64,000 nucleotides of DNA. Source: Flavobacteriales bacterium. Its GTDB lineage: Bacteria; Bacteroidota; Bacteroidia; Flavobacteriales_C; GCA-002722245. The position numbers were made by a program, and so were the translations under genes. The notes under the pieces were generated by a model. That model was not told the origin of the DNA. It made no database searches and saw only the letters and a program-made list of their open reading frames with translations. Positions 58,834-64,000 of the stretch are shown in pieces; the first letter of the stretch is position 1; each line of letters starts with the position of its first letter. Where the stretch lies: positions 1 through 64,000 of the forward strand of contig CANFBW010000009.1 of the NCBI GenBank assembly GCA_947444925.1, in the 5' to 3' direction.

Positions 58834-60264
58834 ATGGAGAAGCCACACGAAAAAGCATGGAAAGATTGTCTCGCTGTAATTAAAGATAACGTTAGTTTAC
58901 AAAGTTTTAAAACATGGTTCGAACCAATCGTTCCATTGAAACTCAAAAACAAAGTTCTCACTATTCAGGTACCAAGTCAGTTTTTTTACGAATGGTTAGA
59001 AGAGCACTACATTACCTTGCTCAAAAAAACCATTCAAAAAGAATTGGGCACAGGAGGAAGACTAGAGTACAGCATTATTATGGATAACGCGCAAAACAAC
59101 ACCAAGCCGTATTCCATTAAAATCCCAACATCGGATAAAAAGAACATCAAGAATCCAGCGCTATCAATGCCGCTCGATTTAAATCAAAGCACTATACGCA
59201 ATCCATTCATTATACCAGGGTTGAAAAAAGTAGTCGTAGATTCACAATTGAATCCAAACTATTCATTCGACAACTTTATTGAAGGAGATTGCAATCGCTT
59301 GGCGCGCTCAGCAGGTTTTGCTGTAGCCAACAAACCTGGCGGTACAGCTTTCAACCCTCTCCTCGTTTATGGAGATGTTGGTTTAGGTAAAACACACTTG
59401 GCCAATGCCATTGGTATCGAAATTAAAAAGAACTATCCGAACAAAACCGTTTTGTATGTTTCTTCTGAAAAATTCACACATCAGTTCATCGATGCTGTTA
59501 GAAGCAATGCACAAAACGACTTCGTTCATTTTTATCAAATGATTGATGTTCTTATCATTGACGATGTACAATTCTTTGCTGGTAAAGAAAAAACACAAGA
59601 CGTGTTTTTCCATATCTTCAATCACTTGCACCAAAATGGAAAACAATTGGTCTTGACATCTGACAAGCCGCCGGTTGAATTACAAGGAATGGAGCAACGT
59701 TTGTTGTCACGCTTCAAATGGGGTCTTTCTGCCGACTTGCAATCACCCGACCTTGAAACAAGAATCGCTGTATTGAACAAAAAAATGTATGCCGACGGCA
59801 TCGAACTTCCTAAAGAAGTTGTTGAATACCTTGCGTACAGCATTACATCAAACATTAGAGAATTGGAAGGCGCATTGATTTCATTAATCGCACAATCATC
59901 TCTAAACAAAAAAGCCATCACGCTTGACCTTGCCAAACAAATGATTGACAAGTTCGTGAAAAATACGGCCCGCGAAGTATCTATCGACTATATTCAAAAA
60001 GTAGTCTGCGATTATTTCAGCTTACCTCTGGATTTAATGAAGTCAAAAACAAGAAAAAGAGAAGTAGTACAGGCGCGTCAAATTGCAATGTATTTCTCTA
60101 AAAGCTTAACCAAGTCTTCATTGGCAACAATAGGTATGCATTGTGGAGGTAAAGACCACGCAACTGTATTGCACGCTTGCAGAACGGTAAATAACTTAAT
60201 GGAAACTGACAAGCGATTTAAAGTGTATGTAGCTGACATTGAAAAGAAAATAAATTTAAGCTAA
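58834..60264 (+). CDS. dnaA: Chromosomal replication initiator protein
   Basis: NPLLVYGDVGLGKTHLANAIG, VLIIDDVQFFAGKEKTQ, TSDKPPVELQGMEQRLLSRFKWGL, C-terminal GGKDHATVLHACRTV. Confidence 0.98.
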   Translation: MEKPHEKAWKDCLAVIKDNVSLQSFKTWFEPIVPLKLKNKVLTIQVPSQFFYEWLEEHYITLLKKTIQKELGTGGRLEYSIIMDNAQNNTKPYSIKIPTSDKKNIKNPALSMPLDLNQSTIRNPFIIPGLKKVVVDSQLNPNYSFDNFIEGDCNRLARSAGFAVANKPGGTAFNPLLVYGDVGLGKTHLANAIGIEIKKNYPNKTVLYVSSEKFTHQFIDAVRSNAQNDFVHFYQMIDVLIIDDVQFFAGKEKTQDVFFHIFNHLHQNGKQLVLTSDKPPVELQGMEQRLLSRFKWGLSADLQSPDLETRIAVLNKKMYADGIELPKEVVEYLAYSITSNIRELEGALISLIAQSSLNKKAITLDLAKQMIDKFVKNTAREVSIDYIQKVVCDYFSLPLDLMKSKTRKREVVQARQIAMYFSKSLTKSSLATIGMHCGGKDHATVLHACRTVNNLMETDKRFKVYVADIEKKINLS

Positions 60265-60283
60265 GCGCTTATATTAAAACAAG

Positions 60284-60320
60284 AAAAAGTCCAGCATCAT
60301 TGTTGGACTTTTTTTTATTC
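60284..60320 (+). terminator. dnaA terminator
   Basis: AAAAGTCCAGCA..TGTTGGACTTTTTTTT hairpin with T-run. Confidence 0.8.
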
Positions 60321-60357
60321 AATACCTTCCTTCTATATTGTATTCAAATAACAGTCT

Positions 60358-60708
60358 ATGTACGTCGATGAACTTCGCGATTATTGTTTGGCAAAACCTT
60401 TCGTTGAGGAAACAACTCCTTTTGGACCAGACAATTTAGTGTTTAAAGTACATGGTAAGGTATTTCTGATTTGCAACATCTACTCCACCCCGCTCGAATT
60501 CAACGTTAAATGTGAGCCTGAAAAAGCCATTGAACTGCGCGAAACTTATTCTAGCGTTCAACCCGGCTATCACATGAACAAAAAACACTGGAACACTATA
60601 AGCTGTGACGGATCGGCTAATGACGCTACAATCCAACAGTGGATTGACCATTCTTATGATTTGGTTTTCGAAAGTCTTCCGCGAAAAACAAAAGAAATTG
60701 TACTTTAG
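60358..60708 (+). CDS. MmcQ/YjbR family protein
   Basis: FVEETTPFGPDNLVFKVHGKVFLI, NVKCEPEKAIELRETYSSVQPGYHMNKKHWNTI. Confidence 0.88.
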   Translation: MYVDELRDYCLAKPFVEETTPFGPDNLVFKVHGKVFLICNIYSTPLEFNVKCEPEKAIELRETYSSVQPGYHMNKKHWNTISCDGSANDATIQQWIDHSYDLVFESLPRKTKEIVL

Positions 60709-60828
60709 TCCTTTGGACAAAAATGCTATCATACAGGACTACCTTAATAAGCATCAGCTGCTTAATCATCTATCTTAGTGATAACCAAAATTGCGAATGA
60801 TCAGTTTAACTATGTAAACAAATCCTTT

Positions 60829-62598
60829 ATGAGAATAAGACAAGCTCTTTCTATACTTATTATAGTACTTGCACTTTCAAGCAAAGCATTGGTATCACAA
60901 TACTTTTCCAGTGCCAACTACAAAAAAGCATTGTGGATGACTACCCGATACTACGGAGGTCAGAGATCAGGAAGCAATAACTGGCTAGTGTACAACTACC
61001 TACCCGCTGGAGTAGCTTCTAAATATAAAGGAAAATGTTTTATTGATGACAATGATGCCGGATACGACCTGTCTGGCGGATGGCATGATGCGGGCGACCA
61101 TGTGAAATTCGGGCAAACACAATTTTATTCGGCATACATGTTATTAAAAGGCTTTGCTGAATTCCCTACTGGATACGATGATAGGTACTCTGCTGCCTAT
61201 ACCAATTATGGCAAAACCGGAAAATGGAGTTGGGAAGAAAATGCTCATGACCCTAATGGCATTCCTGACTTATTAGACGAAGTAAAGCACGCTACCGACT
61301 TCTTTATCAAATGTGCTAAAAATTCTTATACATTTTATTACCAAATAGGACAAGGCGCTCCCGACCACACAAAGTGGGTTACAGCTGTTTACATGCAAAC
61401 ACTTCCTAAAGCAGAAGGCGGACAACTTAGAACAACATACAAAAATCCGAACGATGCCTCCATGGCTTCTTTCTGCGGTGCTTCATTGGCATTAATGTCA
61501 AGATTGTATGCTAAATACGATTCTGCATACGCCTCCTTATGTTTGACGCATGCAAACTACGCATACGCCTACGCAAAAGCTCACCCTGGTACTGTTGGTT
61601 CGGGCGACTGTTGTTTTTATGGAGCCAATGGAAATTGGAAAGACGATTACGCTTCCATGTGCGCTGAATTGTATTGGACTACAAAAACTGAAAGCTATAA
61701 AACTGAAGCTTTAAGCTTCTCCGTTCAAGATGCTTGGAATGGTGATATTCACGGAAGCAATTATATTGACTATTCAAACAACGGCGACATAGCTTTGTAC
61801 AACCTTGCTTTACTAGGAAAACCCAATGCACAATATGCTTTAGGAGATGTGATTTCTAAAATCTATTTCGCAAACGTTGGAAGCGACGGACAATATTCAG
61901 GAGGAAATTTAGTTTGGGGACCACTTAGATACAATGCAAATTCTGCATTTTCAGTGGCATTGTGGCAAAAACTAAATGGCAGCGATGGAACTGTTCACAA
62001 ATACATCTACGACAACATTGATTATATTTTGGGAAAGAACAGTTCAAATCTGTCTTTTGTTGTTGGTTTCGGTGCAAATTGCGCAAAACACCCTCACCAC
62101 AGAACAGTTTATTTGAATGACAGCGATCCAACCGGAACAGACCTGCAGAATCTAAGTATTCCTGCAAAAAATGCTCAATTCGGTTTAATGGTAGGTGGAT
62201 CACGCATTCCAAGTCAATACAAAGACTTTGCAAATGAGTATCAATATACCGAAGGCGGTGTTGATTACAACGCTTGTTTAGTTGGCGTTTTAGGTTACAT
62301 TAATTCCAAACTTGCCCCAGTGGACACAAGCAAATTTAAAGGATTAGGAATTTACGACCTTAACCGCCCTTCAATTTCTGCCTCAGCTTACCCCAATCCT
62401 TCTGCTTCTTCATTCACTATTCAATCATCGGTTCCCGCAAACGTGAAAGTATTCGACAACATAGGAAGCATGGTGGCTGAATTTGAATTACTGGACCATA
62501 AAAATTTTGGAAGTGAATTTGCCTCAGGAATTTATCATGTGATTTTATGTGATAAAAACAATGTTGTCATCGATAACATGAATGTGATCAAGCAATAA
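60829..62598 (+). CDS. GH9 endoglucanase with T9SS-type C-terminal tail
   Basis: YKKALWMTTRYYGGQRSG, DLSGGWHDAGDHVKFGQTQ, HPHHRTVYLND, tail SAYPNPSASSFTIQS; signal peptide from ATG 60829. Confidence 0.93.
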   Translation: MRIRQALSILIIVLALSSKALVSQYFSSANYKKALWMTTRYYGGQRSGSNNWLVYNYLPAGVASKYKGKCFIDDNDAGYDLSGGWHDAGDHVKFGQTQFYSAYMLLKGFAEFPTGYDDRYSAAYTNYGKTGKWSWEENAHDPNGIPDLLDEVKHATDFFIKCAKNSYTFYYQIGQGAPDHTKWVTAVYMQTLPKAEGGQLRTTYKNPNDASMASFCGASLALMSRLYAKYDSAYASLCLTHANYAYAYAKAHPGTVGSGDCCFYGANGNWKDDYASMCAELYWTTKTESYKTEALSFSVQDAWNGDIHGSNYIDYSNNGDIALYNLALLGKPNAQYALGDVISKIYFANVGSDGQYSGGNLVWGPLRYNANSAFSVALWQKLNGSDGTVHKYIYDNIDYILGKNSSNLSFVVGFGANCAKHPHHRTVYLNDSDPTGTDLQNLSIPAKNAQFGLMVGGSRIPSQYKDFANEYQYTEGGVDYNACLVGVLGYINSKLAPVDTSKFKGLGIYDLNRPSISASAYPNPSASSFTIQSSVPANVKVFDNIGSMVAEFELLDHKNFGSEFASGIYHVILCDKNNVVIDNMNVIKQ

Positions 62599-62998
62599 AT
62601 TCAAGCGATTGTCCGCAATTACATTGTAATTTATTTGATATCGATAGATCTTTCGACACACCTTAGGAATGCTCCATCTGTCAAGAAACTATTTTAGTAA
62701 ATAGTAGCTCTGTATTCCTAATGCAGCAAGAAGGATCTTAGGTTCTTATCGCACTTTCAATCTCAGACCATCGTTAATTTAACCTTTCCGTAGTTTTGCA
62801 ACCCTAAAGAAGTAATAATCGTATTATTACATCAATAAGTAGTGCTATTCGAAAGTCAATAAAATTGGACTTCTGGACAGAATTGCTATTTTACAGGATG
62901 GATTTACAATCAATGAATTTTACAATGCTTGCGTCTGTTTCCTATATTGGTTATACCCCAATTAGTAGTTCTTAAACCCAACTAACAACACAACCGTA

Positions 62999-64000
62999 AT
63001 GAAAAAAAAACTCAACCTCGCATTGATTGTCGCATTTGCATTACTATACTCTAGTGCTTCACTATGGTCGCAAGGCTTCACTGGAGCAGAGTATAAAAAA
63101 GCTCTGTGGCTCACTACCCGTTATTATGGCGGACAAAGATCAGGAAGTAACAACTGGTTACTTTACAATCACCTTCCTTCTGGACTTAATGCTGCCTACA
63201 CAGGCAAATCGTTTATGGCAGACAACGATGCAGGCTATGACCTTTCTGGTGGTTGGCACGACTGCGGTGACCACGTGAAATTTGGTCAAACACAATTCTA
63301 CTCTGCCTATATGCTGCTTAAAGGTTACTTCGAATTTCCTACCGGCTATGACGATCTATACTCTGCAAATTACGCTGGATACACTAGTTCTGGAAAATAC
63401 ACCTACGAAGAAACGGGGCACGACCCAAATGGAATACCTGATATATTAGACGAAGTAAAACACGCCACAGATTTTTTTATTAAGTGTGCAAAAGATGCGA
63501 GTACTTTTTACTTTCAAGTAGGTATTGGTAGCGCCGACCACGCCGAATGGGTGACTTCTGTGAAGATGCAAACACTCGCCAGCGGTTCGGGTGGCGATGT
63601 TCGTACTACATATAAAAACCCCGCTGACGCATCTATGCCTTCATTTTGTGGTGCAGCATTGGCGTTGATGTCTCGGGTTTACAGAAAATTTGATCCTGTG
63701 TATGCCGACCTTTGTTTGACCCATGCTGTATATGCATACACTTACGCAAAGGCTCATCCAGGTGTCGTTGGTTCTTCAGGAGGCAGTGAATATGGCGCCA
63801 ACGACAATTGGAAAGACGACTATTCATGCTTGTGCGCCGAATTGTACTGGGCAACAGGAACTACTTCTTACAAAACAGAAGCCATGAACTTCACAATGGC
63901 CGATTCTCCAGGCTCAGGTGGTGAGATCTATGGCAAAAACTACGGTTTTGATTACACCAATAATGGTGATATCGCCATTTACAATTTAGCGCTTTTGGGA
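62999..64000 (+). CDS. Second GH9 endoglucanase, truncated by window end (missing from supplied ORF track)
   Basis: Translating from ATG 62999: MKKKLNLALIVAFALLYSSASLWSQGFTGAEYKKALWLTTRYYGGQRSGSNNWLLYNHLPSGL...DLSGGWHDCGDHVKFGQTQFYSAYML; open to position 64000. Confidence 0.93.
   Translation, partial: MKKKLNLALIVAFALLYSSASLWSQGFTGAEYKKALWLTTRYYGGQRSGSNNWLLYNHLPSGLNAAYTGKSFMADNDAGYDLSGGWHDCGDHVKFGQTQFYSAYMLLKGYFEFPTGYDDLYSANYAGYTSSGKYTYEETGHDPNGIPDILDEVKHATDFFIKCAKDASTFYFQVGIGSADHAEWVTSVKMQTLASGSGGDVRTTYKNPADASMPSFCGAALALMSRVYRKFDPVYADLCLTHAVYAYTYAKAHPGVVGSSGGSEYGANDNWKDDYSCLCAELYWATGTTSYKTEAMNFTMADSPGSGGEIYGKNYGFDYTNNGDIAIYNLALLG

Noticed and set aside
63027-63278. 83-aa plus-strand ORF supplied in track
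   Set aside because: Out-of-frame with the much better supported GH9 reading frame starting at 62999.

Overview
A 64-kb chromosomal window from a Bacteroidota member. The supporting signs are many T9SS-type C-terminal tails, SxxC lipoproteins, a FecA-like TonB receptor, DUF4476/DUF4494/DUF4421/DUF4856 families and AT-rich spacers. Housekeeping content: trxB, leuA-leuC-leuD-leuB, gcvT, metX, rocD, aroE, dnaA, a rhomboid protease, DedA, a RecB/AddA-like helicase-nuclease and tRNA-Ser(GCU). Cellulolytic content: a GH8 multidomain secreted cellulase and two tandem GH9 endoglucanases. The second GH9 runs off the window end and is absent from the ORF track (62999..64000). The most interesting accessory region is about 21.9-30.45 kb on the minus strand. 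It looks like an MbnP/MbnH-type copper locus with three MbnP-like proteins, a diheme MbnH/cytochrome c peroxidase-like enzyme, two CX4CH proteins, a Met/His-rich outer-membrane protein and two paralogous 'CxGxCHLKKQ' small proteins. It is bordered by a recombination scar of truncated genes and a serine-recombinase remnant abutting tRNA-Ser. Other points of interest: a translationally coupled DUF4856-imelysin-HTTM-TonB receptor operon (15.9-21.9 kb), a candidate structured ncRNA at 21.92-22.08 kb, an orphan hairpin/terminator at 7.22-7.29 kb, a 47-nt perfect inverted repeat island at 1.75-2.07 kb, a dihydroorotase homologue lacking metal ligands, and a shared leader motif upstream of the two GH9 genes. 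All family assignments come from reading motifs by eye; no database search was run.
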